This document shows positions 1-7,507 of a DNA stretch of 29,038 nt, piece after piece. The notes under the pieces were generated by a model. It saw only the letters and a list, made by a program, of their open reading frames with translations. It was not told the DNA's origin and searched no databases. The DNA comes from JBDRGD01 sp043818095 (GTDB taxonomy: Bacteria > Chloroflexota > Dehalococcoidia > Dehalococcoidales > RBG-16-60-22), in the NCBI GenBank assembly GCA_043818095.1, contig JBDRGD010000026.1, positions 1 through 29,038 on the forward strand, read 5' to 3'. Position 1 is the stretch's first letter. The number at the start of each line of letters is the position of its first letter. The position numbers and the translations under genes were made by a program.

Positions 1-1335
1 ACTCCGGTTATCAAGGACCTCCATGCGGCGGTTAATCTTAATGCCGCCGATGGTACAGAGGAGCCTCGGGGAACACCTGGCGGCGTAAAATGGCGGATTA
101 TGTAAATCAACCAGATATTGAGGTTTTTTGTTAAATATCTCATCGTAACCCCGGGCACAGGAGGCGTTGTATCCGTCTATCGTCTTCTTCAGGATTTCCG
201 GGGATGCCCCTATCCATTTGGCTAGCTCGTCCCAGGAATCGAATATCCCGACCAGCCCTTTCTCCGCATCGAGCCGCAGTTGCTGGTCCAGCCTGGTATA
301 GTCTGCCTCCCGGACTCCTTCGGTCGCCCACCATGCGCGGTCAGCAGGACTCGTCCCGGCCCGGTAAAAACCGAAAGGCCGCCAGTCACTGGCGGCATTC
401 TCGGTATTCTCAATGGTTCCCCGGTCAAAGAGGGTATAAGAAAGGCATTCCGGCTGCCTCAGTATCGCGTTGACGCATTCAAACTGGTTGACCGCCGTCC
501 CTTCGTCAGTAAACCGTTCTCCCCTTTTATTAACCCATATCGTGTCCGGCGCTTCGGCAACCACCCTTACCTCGGAAGCGCCCGGGAAGCACGGTCCCAC
601 CAGGTGCAGCATTCCCAGTCCATCGGTGGCCGCACCGGCATCGATTGCCATCAAAATGCCGTCTCCGCTATGGGGGACACCCCGGCAGTCCATGTTGTCG
701 CTGTAAGGGGTGCAATATTTCCTCAATAGTTTCTTGTTGCCGGCATAGCCCCCCGTGGTAATGATGACGCTTCGCGCATTGATTCTAATCTCCGTTCCCT
801 TCCCCTTCGCCAGTAGACCGGTCACCTTATCATGAGTAATAATTCTCTCCGCCGCGGTCTCATAGAATATACGCACACCCAGTTTCAGGCATTTTTCAGT
901 CAGGACCTTGATTATCCCGGCGCCCTTCTCCTGCGGGCGATGCAGCACCAGCGGCACCTGATGGTAATACAGCGGATTGACATCAAACTTCAGACCCATT
1001 TCCTCCAGCCATTGTATGGTATCTCCCGACCTGTCGATAAAAGCCCGAACGATTGCCGGGTCGATTCTCCAGTGGGCGAACTCCATGGCTTTCCGGAAAA
1101 GCTCATCCCTCGGAGCATCGATTTTCAGGCGCTTCTGAGCCGGGCTCTCCGCGGCAAAAAGACCGCCGGCAAGCGCCGAGTTCCCCCCGGCGACACGCCG
1201 TTTTTCCAGCACTACGGCGCCCGCTCCCCTTTCCGCTGCCGCCAACGCCGCCGCCAGCCCGGCGCCTCCGGCGCCGGCAATGACAACCTGAGTCTCAACG
1301 GTCTCTGCAATGCTGTTTGCACCGGACCTCTTCAT
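1..1335 (-). CDS. FAD-dependent oxidoreductase, fumarate-reductase/flavocytochrome c flavoprotein family (3' end outside window)
   Basis: An uninterrupted frame of 445 codons starts at ATG 1335 and runs off the left edge. GGAGG lies 5 nt before the ATG. The N-terminus (about residues 16-45) is a Rossmann dinucleotide-binding fold with GAGGAG at 21-26 and a Glu at the end of beta-2 (VVLEK). An AGGNSALAGG stretch follows, then TTGGYAGN and a PHSGDG motif as in fumarate-reductase-type flavoproteins. Near the window edge is TIGGIKIN, the usual lead-in to the C-terminal FAD-binding block. The family reduces or oxidises C-C double bonds of organic acids, enoates or steroids; the true substrate cannot be told. 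It is the last visible gene of the dctP-dctQ-dctM operon, so it probably acts on the imported compound. No heme motif or Tat signal is seen, so it is likely cytoplasmic. Active-site residues in the missing C-terminus cannot be checked. Confidence 0.85.
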   Translation of the reverse strand, partial: MKRSGANSIAETVETQVVIAGAGGAGLAAALAAAERGAGAVVLEKRRVAGGNSALAGGLFAAESPAQKRLKIDAPRDELFRKAMEFAHWRIDPAIVRAFIDRSGDTIQWLEEMGLKFDVNPLYYHQVPLVLHRPQEKGAGIIKVLTEKCLKLGVRIFYETAAERIITHDKVTGLLAKGKGTEIRINARSVIITTGGYAGNKKLLRKYCTPYSDNMDCRGVPHSGDGILMAIDAGAATDGLGMLHLVGPCFPGASEVRVVAEAPDTIWVNKRGERFTDEGTAVNQFECVNAILRQPECLSYTLFDRGTIENTENAASDWRPFGFYRAGTSPADRAWWATEGVREADYTRLDQQLRLDAEKGLVGIFDSWDELAKWIGASPEILKKTIDGYNASCARGYDEIFNKKPQYLVDLHNPPFYAARCSPRLLCTIGGIKINRRMEVLDNRS

Positions 1336-1378
1336 GGATTCCTCCATTTTGTATTATGAACGAGGTTACGACGGTGGA

Positions 1379-1387
1379 ATTATAGCA
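1379..1387 (-). promoter_or_regulatory. Extended -10 promoter candidate for the flavoprotein gene
   Basis: On the minus strand TGC directly precedes TATAAT (1384-1379), giving an extended -10 element 44 nt upstream of the flavoprotein ATG. No good -35 is visible. It would give the flavoenzyme some transcription independent of the TRAP genes. It lies in the 112-nt gap after dctM. Confidence 0.35.
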
Positions 1388-1447
1388 CGAATAGGCGACA
1401 AAGGTCGGTTATTTATGGGGCATTCATGAAGTCCCGCCAGTCGGGAA

Positions 1448-2761
1448 TCAGTCCATCAACCCGGGCAACCAGAGGGGAAGTGCGGGAAATACAATCAGTA
1501 ACGCCAGTGCTATCAATTGAATCCCGATGAAGGGCGCCGCCGCGGAATAGACTTCCCCCATGGTGGTGCCGGGCGAAGCCACGCCCTTCATCACGAAAAG
1601 ACTGGTGCCGAAGGGGGGCGTTATCAGCGCCAGCTCAATGTTTAGCATGACGATGGCGCCAAACCATACCTTGTCAAAACCCAGGGCGATGATGACGGGC
1701 ATAAACATGGGAAGAGTAAGCATCATGATGCTGACCGGCTCCATGAAGCAGCCCAGTATCAGTATCACAATCTGCATGCCGACCACAATCAGGATGGGGT
1801 TCACGGGGAGGTTCGTGGCAAGTTCAGAGAAACCCCGCGTAGCGCCGCTAAAGGACATGATCTCACTGAAAGTCCTCGCCCCGGCGATAATCAGGAATAT
1901 CATGCCTGTAACCCTGAGTGTGCCGCCGACACATTTCTTCAATATCGCCCAGCTGAGACGCCTTTCGACGAAGGCCACGAGAAGAACCCCCATGGTGCCG
2001 GTGGCGGCGGCTTCTTCCGGTGTGGCCACGCCCAGAAATATGAGTCCAATGACCATGAAGATGATAAACACTATCGGCAGGATATACCTCGCGGTGCTGG
2101 TTACCTTCTTTAACGTCGGTATCGGGGGCACTTTATAACTCGGGGCGATAGAAGGTTGGAGCGAACACCTGCCGATGATATATACGGCGTAGAGTACCGC
2201 CAGCAATAAACCGGGGACGATAATAGCTATCAATAACCTGCCGATGGGGATTTCCGCAATAGCACCTAATACGACTGCCAGGCCACTGGGCGGTATCAGG
2301 ACCGCCAGGCCACCGCTCCCCAGAATCGGTCCCATGGTCATGGACTTCTTGTAGCCGCGCTTCTCCATTTCCGGCACGAGCAGTGACCCCAGTATCGAGA
2401 CGCTGGCGAGGCTGACCCCGGTCAACGTCGCCATGACGGTCCCGGCACCCACGGACAGCAAAGCCAGCCTGCCGGGGAGACGTCCCAGCCACTGGTCCAC
2501 GATTTCCACCACGTCAATCCCCATCCCTGAGAGGAACATCACTTCACCCATGAGGACGAACAACGCTACCGGCAGCAGGACAAAAGTAGCCAGGGAGGTG
2601 TTGATGCTGAGGATGAGCTGGTTCAGGCCTACGGCGCCTCCAAAAAACACAAAAACGCCGATGATGTTGATGAGCATGAAGCAGAAGGCGATGGGCATCC
2701 CCGTCGCCATCAGGACAATCAGGCCGCCGAATATCATCAGGAGGACAAGCTGCCATTCCAC
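1448..2761 (-). CDS. dctM: TRAP transporter large membrane subunit DctM
   Basis: A 437-residue protein of normal length for DctM, with about 12 hydrophobic segments over its whole length. It carries family hallmarks such as GMPIAF near residue 21, a GSGGLAVLIPPS segment near 148, ATPEEAAATG near 246 and the C-terminal ELALITPPFGTSLFVMKG. DctM is the ion-coupled transport channel of tripartite ATP-independent periplasmic transporters and works with DctQ and the binding protein DctP. The start is GTG at 2761, chosen because GAGGT sits 8 nt upstream and the hydrophobic N-terminus begins there. It follows dctQ by 42 nt and precedes the flavoprotein by 112 nt. A short inverted repeat (TCCCG/CGGGA, 1431-1445) lies just after the stop codon. 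Confidence 0.93.
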   Translation of the reverse strand: MEWQLVLLMIFGGLIVLMATGMPIAFCFMLINIIGVFVFFGGAVGLNQLILSINTSLATFVLLPVALFVLMGEVMFLSGMGIDVVEIVDQWLGRLPGRLALLSVGAGTVMATLTGVSLASVSILGSLLVPEMEKRGYKKSMTMGPILGSGGLAVLIPPSGLAVVLGAIAEIPIGRLLIAIIVPGLLLAVLYAVYIIGRCSLQPSIAPSYKVPPIPTLKKVTSTARYILPIVFIIFMVIGLIFLGVATPEEAAATGTMGVLLVAFVERRLSWAILKKCVGGTLRVTGMIFLIIAGARTFSEIMSFSGATRGFSELATNLPVNPILIVVGMQIVILILGCFMEPVSIMMLTLPMFMPVIIALGFDKVWFGAIVMLNIELALITPPFGTSLFVMKGVASPGTTMGEVYSAAAPFIGIQLIALALLIVFPALPLWLPGLMD

Positions 2762-2803
2762 TCGGGTTTACCTCAAATAACCGTGATTACTTTTCATTCA
2801 GCA

Positions 2804-3313
2804 TTATTTATCCTGCGAAACTCTCCAGGCTGCCAGATAATTATAGATTCTTCTCAGGAACTGGATTGTAAGCAGGAAACTGCCCAAAAAGATGATTGCG
2901 GTGAGAATAGCCTTGGGAAGTTGCAGAAATGTCGGTGTGAAATAGTGGGTTTCATAGAGGTTCACGGTGACTTTCAGACCATACCAGGTGAGCACCAGGC
3001 AGACAAGGACGCAGACAGAAGATGTCATCATATTGAGGATAAACCGGACTCTGGGGGAAACCCTCTCGATGATAAGGTCCATTTTCACGTGCCGCTCATC
3101 CCTGAGTATCCAGGCAGCCGTCAGGAAGGCGATGTACAGCAGGGTATACCCGGCAACTTCGGAGACCCAACCAATCGGACGGTTAAGAAAATACCGGCTG
3201 AAAACGCCCAGGCTCACTCCCAGCAGGGCAACGGTGAGAAGAATACCAGCCACCAATGCCATCAGGTTGACCGTATGGTCGAAAAAAACGCCTAGTTTCC
3301 TCAGCCACTTCAT
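2804..3313 (-). CDS. dctQ: TRAP transporter small membrane subunit DctQ
   Basis: A 169-residue protein with four hydrophobic helices (about residues 13-38, 48-66, 90-110 and 130-150). The central motif RYFLNRPIGWVSEVAGY is typical of DctQ, the N..I.W..E pattern being the family signature. DctQ is a membrane scaffold that pairs with DctM. The start at ATG 3313 has GAGG 5 nt upstream. It is the second gene of the operon, separated from dctP by 149 nt holding a strong hairpin. No unusual feature is seen in the protein itself. Confidence 0.92.
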   Translation of the reverse strand: MKWLRKLGVFFDHTVNLMALVAGILLTVALLGVSLGVFSRYFLNRPIGWVSEVAGYTLLYIAFLTAAWILRDERHVKMDLIIERVSPRVRFILNMMTSSVCVLVCLVLTWYGLKVTVNLYETHYFTPTFLQLPKAILTAIIFLGSFLLTIQFLRRIYNYLAAWRVSQDK

Positions 3314-3382
3314 GCTCGCCTCAGCCCCTGCCGGTTTGCCGGCGCGAAGTTAAAGGAATAATATCGAGTAATTATGCACCAG

Positions 3383-3421
3383 GGCGGGAAGGGGTGAACT
3401 TTTGGAGAGGCCCCTCCCGCC
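3383..3421 (-). promoter_or_regulatory. Intercistronic hairpin between dctP and dctQ
   Basis: The inverted repeat pairs 3383-3394 with 3411-3421: an 11-bp GC-rich stem with one bulged base around a 16-nt loop. There is no U-run on either side, so it is not a standard intrinsic terminator. Its place directly after dctP suggests an RNA-stability or partial read-through element that keeps the binding protein in excess of the membrane subunits, as is common in binding-protein-dependent transport operons. Confidence 0.55.
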
Positions 3422-3462
3422 GGTACATTAAACTCGCCCGGTTCTCTGCGCGAAACAAGTGT

Positions 3463-4491
3463 TTATTTCTGCGTGATCAGCGGCCTCAGCTTGGCAGTGA
3501 CATCCGGGAATCTCTGCGTTTGGTCTGCCCAAGCGGCATCGTAAGCGGTCTGGAGATACCAGCTGGCAACATCCGGGGCGAACTTGTAAAACTCCACACC
3601 CGCCGCCTCCAGCGTCTGCTTGGCGGTTACCCGGTCCTGAGCATCTACCTGCTGGATCTCTTTTTCCGCCTCAACCATGGAACTCATCACGATATCTTTC
3701 AGGTTCTGAGGCAGCTTATCCCAGCTATTCCGGTTCATCAGGACGGTAACCGTGTTCTGATAGTAGGGATGGTCAATTACGTACTTTGTGACTGCCTGCA
3801 TACCCAGGGCCGTCAGTGTCGTGGTCGGTGTGCCCGCGAGTCCATCAGCGACACCCCTTTCCATGACGGTGTAGAATTCCCCCGGATTGGTACTGACATG
3901 AGCCGCACCCCAGCCGATTACCGCCGCCCGTGATGACGTGGCGGAAGCAATCTTGACTTTAGGGAAATCCTCCTTCGTCAGGACCTTTTCATTCATTGCG
4001 GTAATGAAAAAGCCGCCGGAGGCATGAACCCCCCTCCCCAGATAAAAGAGGCCCCCAGCCTGATGAATACCCTGCAGATATTCCACCGCCCCACCGTTCC
4101 GCTCATCATCCAGGGAAAGCTGGGAAAGCATATATGCCCCTACGCCGGGCACCAGCGGCTCGTAAAAGCCCACCGGAAGTGCTGAAATATCAACGATGCC
4201 GTCCTGGACCGCTTTCGCCTGGTCAAAGGCAGCGATTGACTCTGGGCCACCACGGTAGTTGATGACCAACTGACCCTTAGCCCGTTCATTGATTTTGTTA
4301 AAAACGTATTTCTGAATGCTTACCATCAGCGCTTCATTTTGCGGCAGGAATGACACCCAGTTCATCACTATCGGCTGGGCAGGAGGGGCTGGCGAAGGGG
4401 TCGGGGCCGGTGCGGGTGCCGGACTGGCACAGGCATTGAAGATTAAGATGGCCATCAGCAGCATGGTTAATGGTAACAATTTCTTTTTCAT
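3463..4491 (-). CDS. dctP: TRAP transporter substrate-binding lipoprotein, DctP family
   Basis: The start is placed at ATG 4491, giving 342 residues. The frame stays open further upstream to 4785 but that part does not look like protein and overlaps the promoter. The N-terminus is a lipoprotein signal: positive residues 2-4, a hydrophobic core, and FNAC with Cys21 as the lipidation site. A Pro/Ala-rich linker runs to about residue 40. The mature part follows the DctP pattern: AKGQLVINYRGG, FDQAKAVQDGIVDI, then a hinge segment and MERGVADGLAGT. It delivers its ligand, usually an organic acid, to DctQM. Odd point: the conserved ligand-carboxylate Arg expected in the K-x-R strand appears as Ala182 (KIAS), so the ligand or its binding mode may differ from typical C4-dicarboxylate or sialic acid systems. 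It is the first gene of the TRAP operon. Confidence 0.88.
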   Translation of the reverse strand: MKKKLLPLTMLLMAILIFNACASPAPAPAPTPSPAPPAQPIVMNWVSFLPQNEALMVSIQKYVFNKINERAKGQLVINYRGGPESIAAFDQAKAVQDGIVDISALPVGFYEPLVPGVGAYMLSQLSLDDERNGGAVEYLQGIHQAGGLFYLGRGVHASGGFFITAMNEKVLTKEDFPKVKIASATSSRAAVIGWGAAHVSTNPGEFYTVMERGVADGLAGTPTTTLTALGMQAVTKYVIDHPYYQNTVTVLMNRNSWDKLPQNLKDIVMSSMVEAEKEIQQVDAQDRVTAKQTLEAAGVEFYKFAPDVASWYLQTAYDAAWADQTQRFPDVTAKLRPLITQK

Positions 4492-4651
4492 CTGATTTAA
4501 TCCCTTCTTCTTAAGATTTGAACTCTGATTTTCCACGCTTTTAAAATCCCATAACACCACCCCCTCGATACTGTTTCCAAAAGCATCAAAGCCGCAACTG
4601 GCGAAAAATCGAGAAAAGAATATAGAGGAATTATAGGAGAATAATAAGAAA

Positions 4652-4680
4652 ATAATAATACAGGCGATTCCCTTTGTCAA
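4652..4680 (-). promoter_or_regulatory. Sigma70-type promoter of the TRAP operon
   Basis: On the minus strand a perfect -35 TTGACA (4680-4675) is followed after exactly 17 nt by TATTAT (4657-4652). Transcription would start near 4645, leaving a 5' leader of about 150 nt before dctP. A second TATAAT (4635-4630) lies just downstream without a clear -35. The leader shows no structure I recognise as a riboswitch. Confidence 0.7.
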
Positions 4681-5064
4681 ATCGGCGGTTATTGCGATGG
4701 GCCTAATGACAAAGTTGCCACAAAACCCGACACTGTTTCGCCCTCCACCCGCCATGAAAAAAACCGGCGCTTCCTGCATGTCCATGGTAAGTACAAAAAT
4801 ATGGTTCGTAAACTTCAGAAAAGGGGGTGATGACCCGGAGAAAAAGCCCCAGCTGCTTCGGCTGATTTTGCTCTGGCCTCCAGGTTATGTTGGCCTCAAA
4901 ATCCTTTATATCCCTGGAAATTCGAATCTTAACTTCTAAGCGTGGGGCGAGCGTTCGAATCGCTCCAGGGACGCCAGGAAAACAATCTTTACCCCTGCCC
5001 CCCTGTTCTCACGTACACTGCGTTGCTGACTTTCCCGCGGCGCTATGCTAAGATTACTTTCAGA
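4681..5064. other. Intergenic region between divergent dctP and MFS genes
   Basis: This stretch lies between the TRAP operon promoter and the MFS start. I see no protein-like reading frame, tRNA or clear terminator. A plus-strand promoter for the MFS gene should be here, but no convincing -35/-10 pair stands out. A regulator binding site for either transporter could also be here but no obvious palindrome was found. Confidence 0.4.
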
Positions 5065-6360
5065 ATGCCCATTTCAGAAGCCCCTCCCCGTCCGCCGGCG
5101 TTATTGCCCTTCCGGGGCCGCTTCTTCTATGGCTGGGCGGTCGTTTTTGCTTTCTTAGTTATCGGGACGCTTACCTTCGGCGTTCGTTCTTCCTTCGGGG
5201 TCTTCTTCGTGTCCCTGGAAACGGAGTTCGGCCTGCCGCGGGCGGCCACCTCTTCCATCGCTTCCGCTTATCAGATATTCGGCTGTATGACCTCGTTCAT
5301 CTGTGGCTGGGCGGCGGATAAATACGGCCCGAGAACCGTGCTGACGATAATGGGGATATCCACGGGACTGGGAATGCTGCTCACCAGCCAGACCAGTTCT
5401 TTCTGGCAATTGTATCTTACTTACGGGATTCTCACCGCCATCGGCACGGGGCCCACTGCCGTCCTGATGATGTCCACCGTCTCACGATGGTTCGTCAAGA
5501 AACGCGGGCTGGCCCTCGGCATCGCCACGATCGGCGGGGGGATGGGTACTTTCGCGGTCCCACCCCTGGCGGCATTCCTAATCTCCCATGCGGACTGGCG
5601 CACCGCGTTCCTGGTGATGGCGTTAAGTTTCGCTCCGGTGATGCTCATCCTTTCCCGTCTGGTCAAAAGGAATCCGCGTGAAGTGGGCTCTTATCCCGAC
5701 GGCGTGAAAACGAATCTGAGTGACGTGGTGGGGAGCGCCATCCACAGTACGTCCGGGCTATCCTGGAAACAGGCGGCGCGGACAAGGAGCCTGTGGATGG
5801 TTTTGTTCACCTGGGGGACCTTCTCCGCCACCCTTTTCCTGATTACCACCCATATCATCCCGCACATGACGGATATTGGTTTTTCGGCAACCGAGGCGGC
5901 GCTCTTTCTCAGCATTTTGGGCGGGGTGACCATCGCCTGCCGGATACCGCTCGGGTACCTGACGGACCGGGTCGATGGTAAAGCCATTACCTCCGCCTGC
6001 GGTATACTCTTCGTCGTGTCTGCCTTGTCCCTGGTCTGGGTAAAGGAGTTGTGGCTGTTCTACCTGATTGCCGCCGCCTGCGGCATCGTCTGGGCGGGGT
6101 TCGGGCCGCCGCTGATAATGGTGGTGGGCAATACTTTCGGCGTGGCGCATCTCGGCGCTATCTTCGGGACCCTGGACGTCGGTTTCGGACTGGGTGCGGC
6201 TATCGGCCCGGCGGTCGGCGGCTATGTCTTTGATATCAGCGGCTCCTACAACCTCGCCTTCATTATCGGGGCGGCAGGCATGCTGGTCTGCTCGATACTG
6301 GTGCTGCTGGTCCGGCGCGAGTACCATCCCCCTCCCGAGACGCCCGGAAAGACTTCCTGA
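5065..6360 (+). CDS. MFS transporter, oxalate/formate antiporter-like (OFA) family
   Basis: A 431-residue protein from ATG 5065. The frame is open back to a GTG at 4942, but the extra 41 residues are polar, low in family likeness and precede the usual MFS N-terminus; neither start has a good Shine-Dalgarno. About 12 membrane segments begin at RFFYGWAVVFAF. Motif A is GWAADKYGPRTVL after the second helix, followed by TGPTAVLMMSTVSRWFVKKRGLALGIATIGGGMG, typical of monocarboxylate/oxalate:formate-type MFS proteins. A charged loop (about residues 205-245) separates the two six-helix halves, and the second half repeats motif A as YLTDRVDGK. The substrate is probably a small organic anion. It is the only plus-strand gene in the left third of the window and is divergent from the TRAP operon. 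Confidence 0.85.
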   Translation: MPISEAPPRPPALLPFRGRFFYGWAVVFAFLVIGTLTFGVRSSFGVFFVSLETEFGLPRAATSSIASAYQIFGCMTSFICGWAADKYGPRTVLTIMGISTGLGMLLTSQTSSFWQLYLTYGILTAIGTGPTAVLMMSTVSRWFVKKRGLALGIATIGGGMGTFAVPPLAAFLISHADWRTAFLVMALSFAPVMLILSRLVKRNPREVGSYPDGVKTNLSDVVGSAIHSTSGLSWKQAARTRSLWMVLFTWGTFSATLFLITTHIIPHMTDIGFSATEAALFLSILGGVTIACRIPLGYLTDRVDGKAITSACGILFVVSALSLVWVKELWLFYLIAAACGIVWAGFGPPLIMVVGNTFGVAHLGAIFGTLDVGFGLGAAIGPAVGGYVFDISGSYNLAFIIGAAGMLVCSILVLLVRREYHPPPETPGKTS

Positions 6361-6379
6361 TTTGCTTCAGGCCAGTCCA

Positions 6380-6412
6380 CCATAAGTACCATGCGGACCG
6401 GTACCATTATGG
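6380..6412 (+). terminator. Hairpin 20 nt after the MFS stop, terminator-like
   Basis: CCATAAGTACC (6380-6390) pairs with GGTAC (6400-6404) and TTATGG (6407-6412): an 11-bp stem with a 2-nt bulge and a 9-nt loop. No U-run follows, so it may act as a Rho-assisted 3' end or mRNA-stabilising hairpin. It lies in the 268-nt gap between the convergent MFS and ABC permease genes, which holds nothing else I can support. Confidence 0.4.
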
Positions 6413-6628
6413 GGTTTACCTGCCGCGCACGCTGGCTTAAATTGAATTGGAGCCCGATTTCAGGCACTAATTATCATCCGGACTCCGGAGTGAAAATGCC
6501 AGCCGGACTGATGACGCAAGACCCTGCCCGCGACTACCGGTCATTCCGGGAGCACGACCGGCAGATGAGGGCTTTCCGCCAGGCGCACGAATCGCCTCTT
6601 GCCGCGGAAGCACACGCCGCCGGAGACA

Positions 6629-7507
6629 CTAGCTGCCCTGTGTCCCGTTCCGTGCCGGATAGGGCTGCCTTGCTGCCAGCACGTGGGTGAGGCGGTCGAT
6701 AATCACCGCGAGCAGCACGATACTTAAGCCCGCGGTAAAGCTGCGTCCCAGCTCAATGCCGGTGAGGGCGTTTAGCGCGTCAAGTCCCAGGCCGGGAGCC
6801 CCTATCAGGGAAGCGATGACCACCATGGTCAGCGCCATCATCGTCGTCTGGTTGATGCCCACCAGAATCGCGGGGAAGGCGAGGGGGAACTGGGCTTCCC
6901 TCAGCACCTGCCATGGAGTGGAGCCGCTGGCCTTCGCCGCTTCCACGACCGCCGGGGATACCTGGCGGATACCCACGTTAGTCAGCCGGACAACGGGAGG
7001 CATGGCGTAGAGCAAGGTCGCCAGCACCGCCGGCACTTTCCCCAGGCCGAAGAATATCAGGGCGGGGAGGAGGTAGACGAGGCCCGGTATCGTCTGCATC
7101 GCTTCCAGTATCGGGCGCAGGAACGAAGCCAGGGGGTCGCTCCGCGCCATGAAAAATCCCAGGGGAATACCCAGTATCAGGGCAATAACCACGGCGACGA
7201 TAACCATCGCCAGTGTCAGCATCGCCTGCTGCCAGTAGCCGAAAACGCCGATAATCCCCAGCAGTAGCGAGAGCGCCAACCCCGCCCACCAGAGGCGCAT
7301 CACCCGCCAGCCGATAATCCCGACGATGATTATGGCCACGAACCAGGGTAGCCAGAAGAGGAACTGTTCGACGTGGGAAAGGAGCGCGGTCAGAATACCG
7401 CTGACAGCGTCCAGGACGGGCGCCAGCCCTGCCACGAGCCAGTGGAGGAAGTCATCCATCCACGCGGTGAGCGGCAGCTGGAGGAACCCCGGGAAATATT
7501 CAGGCAT
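6629..7507 (-). CDS. Glycine betaine/proline-type ABC transporter permease (OpuAB/ProW family)
   Basis: A 292-residue membrane protein with an amphipathic N-terminus (PLTAWMDDFLHWLV) as in ProW. Several hydrophobic helices follow from about residue 48. The binding-protein-dependent permease loop reads VEAAKASGSTPWQVLREAQFPLAFPAI (EAA motif, about residues 203-230), where it contacts the ATPase. Upstream stretches such as PLGFFMARSD and QTIPGLVYLLPALIFFG fit the same family. It would import compatible solutes or related quaternary amines. Its ATG overlaps the end of the ATPase gene by 8 nt, so translation is coupled. No substrate-binding protein gene lies next to it and no periplasmic domain is fused to it, so the binding subunit must be elsewhere or absent. 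Confidence 0.9.
   Translation of the reverse strand: MPEYFPGFLQLPLTAWMDDFLHWLVAGLAPVLDAVSGILTALLSHVEQFLFWLPWFVAIIIVGIIGWRVMRLWWAGLALSLLLGIIGVFGYWQQAMLTLAMVIVAVVIALILGIPLGFFMARSDPLASFLRPILEAMQTIPGLVYLLPALIFFGLGKVPAVLATLLYAMPPVVRLTNVGIRQVSPAVVEAAKASGSTPWQVLREAQFPLAFPAILVGINQTTMMALTMVVIASLIGAPGLGLDALNALTGIELGRSFTAGLSIVLLAVIIDRLTHVLAARQPYPARNGTQGS

Noticed and set aside
4492..4785. N-terminal extension of the dctP frame
   Set aside because: It would precede the lipoprotein signal peptide, which must be N-terminal, and it overlaps the promoter at 4652-4680.
4697..4939. Small plus-strand frame of 80 codons before the MFS gene
   Set aside because: No ribosome site, no recognisable composition or motif; it overlaps the dctP promoter region.
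6391..6690. Plus-strand frame of 99 codons after the MFS gene
   Set aside because: It begins inside the hairpin, has no ribosome site and ends antisense to the permease gene.
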